DNA from: Methanolobus tindarius DSM 2278 | GTDB lineage: Archaea; Halobacteriota; Methanosarcinia; Methanosarcinales; Methanosarcinaceae | Direction of reading: 5' to 3' | Assembly (NCBI RefSeq): GCF_000504205.1 | Contig: NZ_AZAJ01000001.1 | Location: 2,888,879 to 2,952,878 of the forward strand | DNA length: 64,000 bases | Part shown: positions 56,078-64,000 of the stretch, in pieces | Layout of the letters: each line of letters begins with the position of its first letter | Position numbering within the stretch: the first letter of the stretch is position 1 | Position numbers and translations under genes: made by a program | The notes under the pieces: model-generated | Databases searched by the model: none | What the model saw: the letters and a program-made list of their open reading frames with translations, nothing else | What the model was told of the DNA's origin: nothing

Positions 56078-56416
56078 CCTGATCACAATTTTAATACTTT
56101 TTGAGGTCAAGCAGATTAGCCAGTATAGTGGAAATATGGTTGCTGCTATAACTTCCTAATGATTTTATAACATTTCTTGATTCTTTTAGTATATATATTT
56201 ATTTAATTATGGTGGATAAAAATATTTCATATTGTGCATTTACTGACAAGTCTTCATGAGTCTTGTTTTCTTAGATTTTTTTGTTCCATTAGTGACGCTA
56301 AGTTTATATACAAGCACAAATTCACACTATTATATATCTCAGAATGTATGTGGTTAAAATATGCCGAAACAATGATTGAAGAAAACTGTTATATCCGTAG
56401 GGAATGAACTACTTTT
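56078..56416. promoter_or_regulatory. Divergent region between kinase and sirtuin
   Basis: About 340 AT-rich bases. AGTTTATATAC at 56301-56311 is a TATA element for the sirtuin, with transcription start expected near 56335 and a leader of about 80 bases. No gene or RNA was recognised. Confidence 0.4.
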
Positions 56417-57148
56417 ATGCAGCAATTTCTTGACCTTCTGGAAACGTCAGAGAATTGTGTCTTTCTAAGTGGAGCTGGAATATCCACTTTTTCCGGAATT
56501 CCTGATTTCAGAGGCAGTAATGGTCTCTATGCAAAATATGATGCTAACAAGATATTTGACCTGGCATATTTCCACAAAAATCCTTCATACTTTTATACTC
56601 ATGCCAGGGAATTTATTTATGACCTTGATACCAAAGAGCCAAATCTTATACACAGAACCCTGGCTATAATGGAGAAAAAAGGATACTTAAGTTCTGTTAT
56701 CACCCAGAATATTGATTTGCTTCACCAGAAAGCAGGTTCAAAAAATGTAATAGAGATTCACGGCTCTCCTATAAATCACAGGTGTCTTTCATGTGGAGAG
56801 AACTACTCCTATGCAGACGTTTCTGTTCTTCTGGAAAAAGAAATCGTTCCACACTGTACCAGATGCAGTGGTCTTATTAAACCGGATATAACATTCTTTG
56901 GGGAAATGCTGGATGAGACTGCAATTACAAATGCACTGGAAGCAAGTTCAAAAGCAGATTTGTTTGTGGTTATTGGTTCATCACTTGTAGTCCAGCCGGC
57001 AGCAAGCCTCCCGCTTTATTCACTGAAAGGGGGAGGAAAACTTGTAATTGTTAATAACATGGCAACGCCACTTGACGAATATGCATACCTGAAATATGAT
57101 GAACTGGGTGACTTTTTCAATCACCTGTCATCTTACTTTAATGAGTGA
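56417..57148 (+). CDS. cobB: Sir2-family NAD-dependent protein deacylase
   Basis: 243 residues. NAD-binding GAGIS (19-23) and FRG, TQNID (96-100), catalytic H115 in EIHG, zinc cysteines C123, C126, C147 and C150, and GSSLVVQPA are all present, so the enzyme should be active. It removes acyl groups from protein lysines; the classic target in this setting is AMP-forming acyl-CoA synthetases, of which the window has three (inference). The 3' end overlaps the convergent small gene by 16 bases. Confidence 0.94.
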   Translation: MQQFLDLLETSENCVFLSGAGISTFSGIPDFRGSNGLYAKYDANKIFDLAYFHKNPSYFYTHAREFIYDLDTKEPNLIHRTLAIMEKKGYLSSVITQNIDLLHQKAGSKNVIEIHGSPINHRCLSCGENYSYADVSVLLEKEIVPHCTRCSGLIKPDITFFGEMLDETAITNALEASSKADLFVVIGSSLVVQPAASLPLYSLKGGGKLVIVNNMATPLDEYAYLKYDELGDFFNHLSSYFNE

Positions 57149-57387
57149 AAATATTCCCTGAGGCTCTTTTTATCATCTTCTGAAAGATGATGCCAGCGAA
57201 TTCCCTGTAAGGCTCCCTCAAGAGCATAGAGCTTGTTTATACAGGCTGTCTCATCGATGAGTAAAAGTCTCTCAAAGGCAGCTTTGCTTCCAAGTTTCTT
57301 AAGCTCAGCCGGGTCTGTTATCCCGGCCTGCATCAGGAGTTCTTCAAGCTTTCTGCCAATATTTGGAAGCTGTGATAGTTCTTCCAT
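57133..57387 (-). CDS. TfoX C-terminal domain (helix-hairpin-helix) protein
   Basis: 84 residues from ATG 57387. An upstream ATG at 57432 is in frame, but AAGGAA lies 8 bases before 57387 and MEELSQLPNIGRKLEELL is the usual beginning of this domain. LPNIGRKLEELLMQAGI is a helix-hairpin-helix, and ALEGALQGIRWHHL is the conserved C-terminal part. It may bind DNA or protein; role unknown in archaea. It follows the pirin-like gene by about 25 bases and is probably co-transcribed. Confidence 0.85.
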   Translation of the reverse strand: MEELSQLPNIGRKLEELLMQAGITDPAELKKLGSKAAFERLLLIDETACINKLYALEGALQGIRWHHLSEDDKKSLREYFHSLK

Positions 57388-57412
57388 TGTGAAATTCCTT
57401 CTAAATTTATAA

Positions 57413-58114
57413 TCAGTAACTTCCTGTTGCATCTACAAGAATAAAAGATGCATTAGAATTTGCTTTCAAAACGATGGTATCATTCTGGTTTATGCGTATC
57501 TGGTCATTCTTTGCAAGTTTTTCGCCGCAGGTTGTGATCTCTCCTTCAAGTACATAAATGAATACGTATCTTGAAATATCAGTAAGCATCTCTACAACTT
57601 TTCCGGAATCCAGTTTTGACATATATACAGTGGTATTTGCTCTGAGTTTTACTGCTCCCGGAAATCCCTGGCCTGCTATTGCTACGAGTTCATTCTTCTG
57701 GCTTTCCATATCAAAATTCTCCTGTCTGCATGCAGGTTTCATATTTTGCATAAGAGGGTCTATCCACAAACGTAAAAGATGCGTGTCCTTGCCGGACATG
57801 TTCATGTCTGTAAAAGTAGCTCCGCTTCCGCTTGAAAGCACCTGAACATCACCAGCTTTTAAGACTTCCTTATTACCGGTGCTGTCCTCATGGTTCAGTT
57901 CGCCATCAAGAATAACAGTAACGATTTCCTTATCGTTCAGTGACTCTGGTTTGTAAAACTTTCCAGCTTTTAAAATCTCATCATTGAATACCTTGAGGTC
58001 TCCAAAATGTGTGTTTTTCATATCCAGATAGTCTGAATATGAGAAAATCCAGTAACCATTTATTGTATCGTTTTCGACAAAATGTCTTTCATCTGCTCTA
58101 ACTACCTTTGTCAT
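57413..58114 (-). CDS. Pirin-like double-cupin protein without canonical metal ligands
   Basis: 233 residues with two cupin domains in the pirin/YhhW arrangement: DLKVFNDEILKAGKF, EIVTVILDGELNHEDSTGN and KAGDVQVLSSGSGATFTDMN in the first, and a second cupin with DISRYVFIYVLEGEI. Canonical pirins bind iron through HPH and a later HxE. Here the corresponding positions read KPE (55-57) and F-T-D (101-103), so the quercetinase-type metal site is lost. It may have a non-catalytic role or bind something else. Ribosome site GGAAG precedes the ATG. Confidence 0.87.
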   Translation of the reverse strand: MTKVVRADERHFVENDTINGYWIFSYSDYLDMKNTHFGDLKVFNDEILKAGKFYKPESLNDKEIVTVILDGELNHEDSTGNKEVLKAGDVQVLSSGSGATFTDMNMSGKDTHLLRLWIDPLMQNMKPACRQENFDMESQKNELVAIAGQGFPGAVKLRANTTVYMSKLDSGKVVEMLTDISRYVFIYVLEGEITTCGEKLAKNDQIRINQNDTIVLKANSNASFILVDATGSY

Positions 58115-58224
58115 GTTATCTTCCTGTTTTTTTCGGATAATTTGACATTGGTGTTTAAGTACTTGACTGTGAAGCGATATCTGAAAATCATAGAATTAAC
58201 TAGTATTGAAAATAAAAAAAGAAA

Positions 58225-58246
58225 AATAAGGTAATTACCGCTTATT
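58225..58246 (-). terminator. Terminator of the Hsp20 gene
   Basis: A near-palindromic stem (AATAAGGTAATTACCGCTTATT on the plus strand, one asymmetric base) overlaps the end of the gene. The minus-strand transcript then runs into a T-rich tract. Confidence 0.5.
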
Positions 58247-58748
58247 CTTCATCAGCGGCAAGTTCAAATGTGAGTTCAAGTACGCCGTTTTTGTAACTTG
58301 CTGCCATAGTTTCCGGGTCTACACCACATGGTAGATCAACGACTCTTGAATAACCTGTATCTTTGGTTATCACAGTTATTTCAACGTGGGAGCAATATGG
58401 ATAATATTCCACATGCTTTTCCTCAACGCCAAGGTCTGCAAGCACAACAAGCTTGTCATCGGTTTCAAAGATATCTATGAAGGGTTCCTGGTTGAAGATA
58501 TAGAAGTCACCTTCTCTTTCATCATCCTCGTAATCAGAATCTTCATATTCATGCTGTCCACTGAACCCGAATACAGTAGGCTTTTTACCTGGCTGCCCGA
58601 TGATAGTAAAACCACGTATCACAGTTTTTCCATCTTCTTCTGTGATGCTGTCTGAGAACATTTCCATAATGTGTTCTATCAGTTCATCGATGCTTGTTAT
58701 TCTGTCAGGCGCTTCGTCATCACCGGAGTAATGATCTTTGTCATTCAT
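58242..58748 (-). CDS. Hsp20/alpha-crystallin small heat-shock protein
   Basis: 168 residues from ATG 58748, chosen because GAGGTATAGG directly precedes it; longer readings extend without a ribosome site. The N-terminal half is acidic (EYEDSDYEDDEREGD) and carries a segment ITSIDELIEHIMEMF. The C-terminal alpha-crystallin fold shows EPFIDIFETDDKLVVLADL, then VDLPCGVDPETMAASYKNG and VLELTF. The long N-terminal region is like that of gas-vesicle-associated GvpH-type or archaeal divergent Hsp20 proteins. It should hold unfolded proteins. Confidence 0.85.
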   Translation of the reverse strand: MNDKDHYSGDDEAPDRITSIDELIEHIMEMFSDSITEEDGKTVIRGFTIIGQPGKKPTVFGFSGQHEYEDSDYEDDEREGDFYIFNQEPFIDIFETDDKLVVLADLGVEEKHVEYYPYCSHVEITVITKDTGYSRVVDLPCGVDPETMAASYKNGVLELTFELAADEE

Positions 58749-59006
58749 TCCTATACCTCTTTTTCTGAAACGGGGTTCATAACGGACTATTCGAAGGTAA
58801 CAATTATCTGTTTTTACTGCCTGATGCAACCTTAATTGTTTTAATTTATGCGAACAAGTTGTATATATATTCTGCGTTTCAAATTTGGCTGCCTTAAAAA
58901 TAATAGTATGTTCCATCTTCCTGTTTTGTTTTTTTTAGAGTCTTTTCCAATCAACTATTTATCTTTGTACCGAGATGTAAGAAACCAGAGATTAAAGAGG
59001 AATAAT

Positions 59007-60269
59007 ATGGTGTCAAAACAAGTTCCATTCACAAAGGAAGAGATTACAGGGTTAATCGAAAAGTATCCGACACCTTTTCATGTATATGATGAGAAGGCTA
59101 TCATAGAGAATGCCATGAAACTCAGAAAGGCATTCAGTATTGTCAATGGTTTTAAGGAATATTTCGCTGTGAAAGCACTTCCAAACCCATATATCATGAA
59201 GTTGCTTAAAAACGAAGGTTTCGGTTCAGACTGCAGTTCCCTGCCTGAACTTCTGCTTTCCGAAAAGGCCGGCATTGTAGGCGAAAATATCATGTTCAGT
59301 TCCAATGACACACCTGCAGAGGAATTCATCAAAGCCAGAGAACTTGGAGCTATAATTAATCTGGATGACCTGAGTCATATTGAGTTTCTGGAAGAGTCTG
59401 CCGGATTGCCTGAAATTGTCTGCTGCCGCTACAACCCCGGACCTTTGAAGGAAGGAAACGCTATTATCGGTAACCCTGAAGAAGCAAAGTATGGATTTAC
59501 AAGAGAGCAACTTTTCACCGGATATCGAATGATGAAGGAGAAAGGTGTAAAAAGATTCGGTCTGCACACAATGGTTGCATCCAATGAGCTTGATCCTGCT
59601 TATTTTATTGAGACTGCAAAAATCCTTTTTGAGCTTATTGCCGAGCTTTCAAAGGAGCTTGACATTAAGTTTGAGTTCGTAAACCTTGGCGGTGGAATAG
59701 GTATTCCTTACAGGCCGGAACAGGAACAGGTTCCATACGATGTAATTGCAAAAGGTGTTGCAGAAGCCTACGATGAAACAATCAGGGCAAATGGCCTTCA
59801 CCCACTGAAGATTTTCCTGGAATGTGGCAGGGTTATCACAGGACCATACGGTTATCTTGTTTCAAGTGTACGTCACATGAAGCATATTTACAAGGACTAC
59901 GTTGGTCTTGATGCATGTATGGCAAACCTCATGCGTCCGGCTCTATACGGAGCTTATCATCACATTACTGTTCTTGGAAAAGAGCATGAAGATCATGAGA
60001 TGCTCTACGATGTTACAGGTTCCCTCTGTGAAAACAATGACAAGTTTGCCATTGACAGGCTGTTACCTGAAGTAGAGAGAGGCGACATTCTCGTAATCCA
60101 TGATGCAGGAGCACACGGACATGCCATGGGCTTTAACTATAACGGTAAGCTCAGATCAGCAGAATTCCTGCTGAGACCTGATGGTAGCTTCGTGCAGATT
60201 AGAAGAGCTGAGACAATAGAAGATTATTTTGCAACCCTTGATTTTGAGGGTCTTGCAGGTTTTGAATGA
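59007..60269 (+). CDS. lysA: Diaminopimelate decarboxylase-type PLP enzyme
   Basis: 420 residues from ATG 59007, which follows AGAGGAAT; a longer reading to 58848 overlaps the Hsp20 promoter and has no family similarity. Fold-III PLP decarboxylase: K56 in YFAVKALPNP binds PLP, GGGIGIPYRPE binds phosphate, ECGRVITGPYG and GSLCENNDKFA complete the active site. It converts meso-diaminopimelate to lysine in the last step of lysine synthesis. The family is also used for other decarboxylations, so lysine is probable, not certain. A perfect hairpin ends the transcript. Confidence 0.9.
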   Translation: MVSKQVPFTKEEITGLIEKYPTPFHVYDEKAIIENAMKLRKAFSIVNGFKEYFAVKALPNPYIMKLLKNEGFGSDCSSLPELLLSEKAGIVGENIMFSSNDTPAEEFIKARELGAIINLDDLSHIEFLEESAGLPEIVCCRYNPGPLKEGNAIIGNPEEAKYGFTREQLFTGYRMMKEKGVKRFGLHTMVASNELDPAYFIETAKILFELIAELSKELDIKFEFVNLGGGIGIPYRPEQEQVPYDVIAKGVAEAYDETIRANGLHPLKIFLECGRVITGPYGYLVSSVRHMKHIYKDYVGLDACMANLMRPALYGAYHHITVLGKEHEDHEMLYDVTGSLCENNDKFAIDRLLPEVERGDILVIHDAGAHGHAMGFNYNGKLRSAEFLLRPDGSFVQIRRAETIEDYFATLDFEGLAGFE

Positions 60270-60292
60270 ACGCTTTAGCGTTCATCCTTTTA
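60267..60292 (+). terminator. Hairpin terminator of lysA
   Basis: TGAACGCT (60267-60274, including the stop codon) and AGCGTTCA (60277-60284) pair perfectly around two T, followed by TCCTTTT. Confidence 0.65.
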
Positions 60293-60350
60293 AATTTGTA
60301 GTATCTCATTGTCTCAGTGGAATACTTGCTTTTCCTAAAAACAAAAATTA

Positions 60351-60818
60351 TTAGTTAGATGTAATTTCGGTTACAGTTTCAAGCACTACTCCCTTTTCTT
60401 CATCAACTAAAAAATCCACGATTTTATTTCCTGATTCTATTTTTAATGCAGGAGCACATCCCGGTCCATCATAGTTTTCTGAAGTAGGGTGGCAGGAATA
60501 TGTTACACCTATGACAGTCCCACCTTCCATAATTAATTGCTTTGCACGATTGTCTTCAAGAGCAATTTTAGCTATATTAGATGTATTCGTTTTGAGCCAT
60601 TCTGGTTTTGATTTATTGTAAGGAGGCAGTAATTCAACTGTAGAATAATTTTTCTCTAAAATTTCTGTATCGTAATTTACAGATGAATTGTTATTATTAC
60701 TTGATGTACCTGATGTGAGTGAAGAATTGTCAATAAAATCTTTATCCACACATCCGGAAAAGCCATTGACTAATAACAAAACAACTACTATAATTATTTT
60801 TGATCTGATTTTTGTAAT
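60351..60818 (-). CDS. Small secreted lipoprotein, apparent ATT start
   Basis: No canonical start codon precedes the signal sequence. From ATT at 60816-60818 the protein has 155 residues: basic TKIRSK, hydrophobic IIIVVVLLLVN, and lipobox GFSGC. GGAGGGG at 60823-60829 is ideally spaced for that ATT. The only canonical in-frame start, TTG 60777-60779, would leave a nine-residue signal. An upstream in-frame stop lies at 60873-60875 with no ATG, GTG or TTG between. After an Asn/Ser-rich linker is a conserved-looking domain with TYSCHPTSENYDGPGCAPAL and FLVDEEKGVVLETV. I do not recognise its family. Confidence 0.65.
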   Translation of the reverse strand: MTKIRSKIIIVVVLLLVNGFSGCVDKDFIDNSSLTSGTSSNNNNSSVNYDTEILEKNYSTVELLPPYNKSKPEWLKTNTSNIAKIALEDNRAKQLIMEGGTVIGVTYSCHPTSENYDGPGCAPALKIESGNKIVDFLVDEEKGVVLETVTEITSN

Positions 60819-60985
60819 AAAACCCCTCCGTAATAAACGCTTAAAATTAAAGATTGTATATTCATATACTTTCTAAGTAAATAGACTTTATTGTCTAAAA
60901 ATTTTGGTGGTATTTTCTTCAGCTTTTCGTTATCATCAGGTGCTTACAATAATGCTATTAAGAGCCAGAATACTATCTCATAGTA

Positions 60986-61387
60986 GTGACAACTATGCAG
61001 ATCAAAACTGGCAAGAGGATAGAACTTATTGATATCACGGACAGGGTAAAAGAACAGTTGCATGAAAACGGTGTCCAGAATGGAATCTGTGTGATAAGTA
61101 CTAAGCACACAACAACCTCGGTTATTGTTAATGAGAATGAATCAGGTCTAGTATCAGACATACTCGAATTGCTGAAGATTCTTGTCCCTGCACATGCCGG
61201 TTATGCACATGACAGGATTGATAACAATGCTGATGCACACTTAAAAGCAGTGTTACTTGGAAGTAGTGAAACTCTTCCAATCATAGATGGCAATTTGCAT
61301 CTTGGAACCTGGCAGAGTATTTTCTTTGCGGAAATGGATGGTCCAAGGACAAGAGAAGTCACGGTTACTGTAATCAGCAGTGAATGA
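60986..61387 (+). CDS. YjbQ family (UPF0047) protein, secondary thiamine-phosphate synthase type
   Basis: 133 residues. Conserved motifs are HTTTSVIVNENESGL, HAGYAHDRIDNNADAHLK, and HLGTWQSIFFAEMDGPRTREV, covering the whole domain. Some family members have weak thiamine-phosphate synthase activity, but the true role is unclear. Start GTG 60986 or ATG 60995 (three residues later) are both possible; neither has a strong ribosome site. Confidence 0.9.
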   Translation: MTTMQIKTGKRIELIDITDRVKEQLHENGVQNGICVISTKHTTTSVIVNENESGLVSDILELLKILVPAHAGYAHDRIDNNADAHLKAVLLGSSETLPIIDGNLHLGTWQSIFFAEMDGPRTREVTVTVISSE

Positions 61388-61689
61388 TACAGCCACAATC
61401 TAAAAACAAAGTAAGCATCCGCCGAAAGCGGTGCGTTCCAATGCTGCTATACAGAATATAATTATAAATAATAGTGAATTAATGCTAATACTCCCATAGA
61501 AGGTTTGCAAAGAAAATATTCAAAGTTATCGTGCAGAATATTTTGTTTCATCTTTCTGGAAAATACCGGTTTCGCCGTACCCTTCGGGATGGGTCAAGTT
61601 AATCATGCCCCGGATAAATCATTTTCAGAATACAGTATGTTGTTGAAATAAAAAAATGAAAAAAGAAAGTAATTGATTTTTATATCTAA
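61388..61689. ncRNA. Possible structured RNA in the gap after yjbQ
   Basis: Within AT-rich DNA are two GC-richer patches. At about 61418-61432 CCGC-CGAAA-GCGG forms a small hairpin. At 61554-61630 an outer stem (TTCTGGAAAAT with ATTTTCAGAA) encloses an inner CCGG/CCGG stem (61566-61569, 61610-61613) and a further ACCC/GGGT helix. No known RNA family or coding frame was recognised. Confidence 0.35.
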
Positions 61690-61887
61690 TTACTCTGACT
61701 TTTCGTAGTCAACGTGTGCATAGAAACATCTTTTTGGAGTGCAGACTGCATCTGAGCTTTTGAGTGTCTTGAGAATCTTGCTTACTTCCTTGCTTTCAAG
61801 ACCGGTTGCTTCAGCGATCTCTCCTGGTCTCATCGGTTTATTTGCATCTTTAAGTGCATCGAGTACTTTCTGTTCATCATCTGCCAT
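61690..61887 (-). CDS. Small winged-helix DNA-binding protein
   Basis: 65 residues, essentially one winged-helix domain: KVLDALKDANKPMRPGEIAE, ATGLESKEVSKILKTLKSSD (recognition helix SKEVSKILKTL) and wing VCTPKRCFYAHVD. The two cysteines could bind metal or form a disulfide. It resembles small MarR/Lrp-type HTH proteins widespread in methanogens. AGGAG precedes the ATG. No target can be inferred. Confidence 0.85.
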   Translation of the reverse strand: MADDEQKVLDALKDANKPMRPGEIAEATGLESKEVSKILKTLKSSDAVCTPKRCFYAHVDYEKSE

Positions 61888-61997
61888 ATTTTATTCTCCT
61901 ACTATTATTTGACTATAAACGTGATTGTTAAATAAATAATTGATGCAATAGATTGCGTTTTCTGTTATTTATATTAGATTTGGTTAAAGCCGTTTGC

Positions 61998-62411
61998 TTA
62001 AAATGAATTCCTGAGCTGTTCGGCAAGTTCAGCAAGGTTGTCAGTGGATGGATGTAATTCCACGATTGTGTGCATATTACCTTCCCCGTCACCTGCACGT
62101 CTGGGGATTATGTGAACGTGCACATGCGGTACGGTTTGTCCGGCAATCTCTCCGTTGTTGATGCCAATATTCATGCCTTCAAGTCCAAGTGTCTCTGAAA
62201 CAGTTTTTGCTATCCTGTTCACAGAAGCAAACAATGTAGCAGCATCTTCCTCACTCATGTCAGTGAATTTCCCAAAATGCTTTTTCGGAAGCACAATAGT
62301 GTGTCCCTCTGCACAGGGATAGATATCCAGAAACGCATAAACATTCTCGTCTTCATAGACCTTATGTGAAGGAATAGCACCGGCAACAATCTTACAGAAT
62401 AGACAATCCAT
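61998..62411 (-). CDS. HIT family nucleotide hydrolase
   Basis: 137 residues from ATG 62411, preferred over a GTG at 62420 because GAGGGTGAT precedes it. Zinc-type CLFC at residues 3-6, the conserved EGHTIVLPKKH, and the histidine triad HVHVH (96-100) are present. It should hydrolyse adenylated nucleotides (Hint type, AMP-lysine or aminoacyl-AMP). It stands alone, with a short leader. Confidence 0.93.
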   Translation of the reverse strand: MDCLFCKIVAGAIPSHKVYEDENVYAFLDIYPCAEGHTIVLPKKHFGKFTDMSEEDAATLFASVNRIAKTVSETLGLEGMNIGINNGEIAGQTVPHVHVHIIPRRAGDGEGNMHTIVELHPSTDNLAELAEQLRNSF

Positions 62412-62513
62412 ATGTATCACCCTCTTTCTTTGAGGGTTTGGGTATTTAATTATTGTTGTTGGGAAGTATTACTTTAAGGAAAGTCAATCCATTTTAATTA
62501 ATAATATTAGGTT

Positions 62514-63971
62514 CTAGATTAAATCGCAATTAGCTTTGTAATTTACAATTCTTGCGGTAAAACCGGATGTAGGAAGTGACATTGACTTTGCAGAATTTAT
62601 GTTATATTCACATTTATCGCTCAGCTCATGATATGGGATAAAGTTAACAACAATTTTGTCAATAAATGATGAATCTGAAACATTAATTTCTTTTGAATTA
62701 CTTCCAACTATACCACAAACCCATCCTCCATATTCTTTATGTGGATTATCAATAATGAATGCCTCACAATTAACCTTAGAATTGATTATTTTAGTTTTAA
62801 GTAATGGCTTGAAAGGTTCATAAAACAAGTGTGTTTTCTGGAAATATTCAAAGAAATCAGTATACTTTTTCGTATCAAAAGGCATTTTTTTGAAAATGAA
62901 GCCAATATTAACCCTACCAACAATGACAGAATCTTCTTTTTTTGTTACTTTGCTTGGTTGACATCCTATGAAAAAAATACCATCTTTCCATTCATCAATA
63001 AAATAGGCAATTTCATGATGAGGGATTTTCTCACCACGAAGCTTCAAATCTTTATACCTATGATATTGGTCTTTGATTGCAGTAATAAAATTTAAAGGTC
63101 CATAACCAAACCAACTACAAGTTTCCTGATTAATACTAAAAGCGGACACACGATGATGATTTGCAAAAAATGTAGAATAATATCTTTTAATAACAGACTC
63201 GAGATTATCAATGTGTAAAGAGTCTTCATAATGTTGCAGATAAACTGTATTTTCATATTCTTCATGAATTATATTTGCATAGATTATACATTCTGAATTA
63301 ATGGATTTTGAACTTAAATAAGGAATCTTCTGACCACTTTCAATCAATATGTATTTGTTATTTTCTTCATTGAGAATCTCATTTGTATTTATAAATTCAT
63401 TTTCAATAATATCATTACTACTTTCCAGATTTATATGATGATTACTTGTTTCTTTTTTCGAAAAAGGATTTGGACCTAGAGGTGGTATGTCATTTATCTT
63501 TTTTTGATATAGTGCATGTACTAATGCTTTTAAATTATCTTCAAACTTTCTTTCTTCCAAAAAAGAGATATATTTTTTTCCTGCCAGATACTCAGGAATA
63601 GAATTATCTATATTTCCAGATTTTATTATTGGTATGTATTTAACTTTACGTAAATGCTTATGAATGTTCCCTGTTATGATGGAGTTTTCGTAGCCAACTC
63701 CTCCTTCCCTGTTGTTAGCTTTTTTTGTATAATTTGGTGTAAGAACGATGACCACATAATCGCAATTTCTAATGGATTCTTCCATAAAAAGATGCAAATC
63801 TTCTCCAGCTTGCAAATGCCATTCATCTAGCGTTACTTTGATACCATTAGATTGAAGTTTAGAAGCTAGATACATGACCCATTTTTTGTGTTCTTCATTG
63901 TCCCATGAATAACTAATAAAGCATGTAGGATTGTTTTCCTCATTAGTATCGCTTTTTAGGTTAACCATCAT
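62514..63971 (-). CDS. SEFIR-domain protein with uncharacterised C-terminal domain
   Basis: 485 residues, no signal peptide or membrane helix. Residues about 14-165 are a SEFIR (TIR-like) domain: TCFISYSWDNEEHKKWV, LDEWHLQAGEDLH, CDYVVIVLTPNYTKKA and GGVGYENSIITGNI, where E95 is a candidate catalytic glutamate. A polar linker leads to residues about 205-485, which I cannot assign (NHHRVSAFSINQETCSWFGY, GWVCGIVGS). Bacterial SEFIR proteins deplete NAD upon phage infection, so this could be a defence protein with a C-terminal sensor (inference). The gene is visibly AT-richer than its neighbours, suggesting transfer. No clear ribosome site; the ATG-ATG start is 29 bases from the window end, so a partner gene could lie outside. 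Confidence 0.82.
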   Translation of the reverse strand: MMVNLKSDTNEENNPTCFISYSWDNEEHKKWVMYLASKLQSNGIKVTLDEWHLQAGEDLHLFMEESIRNCDYVVIVLTPNYTKKANNREGGVGYENSIITGNIHKHLRKVKYIPIIKSGNIDNSIPEYLAGKKYISFLEERKFEDNLKALVHALYQKKINDIPPLGPNPFSKKETSNHHINLESSNDIIENEFINTNEILNEENNKYILIESGQKIPYLSSKSINSECIIYANIIHEEYENTVYLQHYEDSLHIDNLESVIKRYYSTFFANHHRVSAFSINQETCSWFGYGPLNFITAIKDQYHRYKDLKLRGEKIPHHEIAYFIDEWKDGIFFIGCQPSKVTKKEDSVIVGRVNIGFIFKKMPFDTKKYTDFFEYFQKTHLFYEPFKPLLKTKIINSKVNCEAFIIDNPHKEYGGWVCGIVGSNSKEINVSDSSFIDKIVVNFIPYHELSDKCEYNINSAKSMSLPTSGFTARIVNYKANCDLI

Positions 63972-64000
63972 TAAGTAATGTATTACATTTTTTGATATTA

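Noticed and set aside
58749-58916. N-terminal extension of the Hsp20 gene
   Set aside because: GAGGTATAGG directly precedes ATG 58748, and the extension is not Hsp20-like.
58848-59006. N-terminal extension of lysA
   Set aside because: The segment reads as AT-rich promoter DNA; AGAGGAAT precedes ATG 59007, where similarity begins.
61410-61440. tRNA or known riboswitch in the gap after yjbQ
   Set aside because: No T-loop GTTCRA motif, acceptor stem or recognised riboswitch core could be found; only generic stem-loops.

Overview
The window looks like part of the chromosome of a methanogenic archaeon of the Methanosarcinaceae, probably near Methanolobus or Methanococcoides (the genus is inference). 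The evidence is a gene for methanogenesis marker protein 8, short TATA-type promoters followed by purine-rich ribosome sites (GGAGG or GGTGAT types), frequent GTG and TTG starts, a PGF-CTERM-type surface protein, and the many soluble multi-PAS histidine kinases typical of this family. No rRNA, tRNA or CRISPR array was seen.

Layout. 1-4750 holds two tandem multi-PAS histidine kinases (the first cut by the window edge), followed by a CDF cation transporter (4895-5788). 6139-11125 is a complete nickel/peptide-type ABC importer (two permeases, lipoprotein binding protein, two ATPases), then a MATE exporter and two tandem APC amino-acid permeases (to 15246). 15298-24928 is a run of three large sensor kinases on the minus strand, interrupted at 21238-22238 by an intact IS5-type insertion sequence with perfect 13-bp terminal repeats and an 8-bp target duplication. 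25178-36902 is mixed: a secreted gluzincin peptidase, a phenylacetate-CoA-ligase-like enzyme, methanogenesis marker 8, a PaaI-like thioesterase, a 37-residue membrane micro-protein with a large hairpin, a JAMM protease, malic enzyme, two more kinases and a DUF92 membrane protein.

37256-42396 is a coherent metabolic unit: an XRE-cupin regulator, a medium/branched-chain acyl-CoA synthetase, a 2x[4Fe-4S] ferredoxin, and the alpha and fused beta-gamma subunits of a 2-oxoacid:ferredoxin oxidoreductase. Together these could activate a short or branched organic acid and reductively carboxylate it to a 2-oxoacid (amino-acid precursor), or run in reverse. A second XRE-cupin regulator, a hot-dog thioesterase and a FadD-like ligase form a parallel unit at 48084-50781. 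Between them are thioredoxin, phosphoglycerate mutase, a decayed patch with immunity-like genes (43589-44863), NudC and a large anchored surface protein. 50956-61887 is mostly housekeeping: hydantoinase/oxoprolinase-type protein, another membrane kinase, sirtuin, pirin-like protein lacking metal ligands, Hsp20, diaminopimelate decarboxylase, a lipoprotein that seems to start at ATT, YjbQ and a small HTH protein, then a HIT protein. The window ends in a SEFIR-domain protein, a plausible defence gene.

Themes: eight sensor histidine kinases in 64 kb without one recognisable response regulator; reshuffled PAS and GAF modules among those kinases; two cupin-regulated acyl-CoA units; several palindromic operator-like sites; and small or damaged genes that automatic calling would miss. 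Coordinates and motifs were read directly from the sequence; family names rest on motif recognition without database searches.
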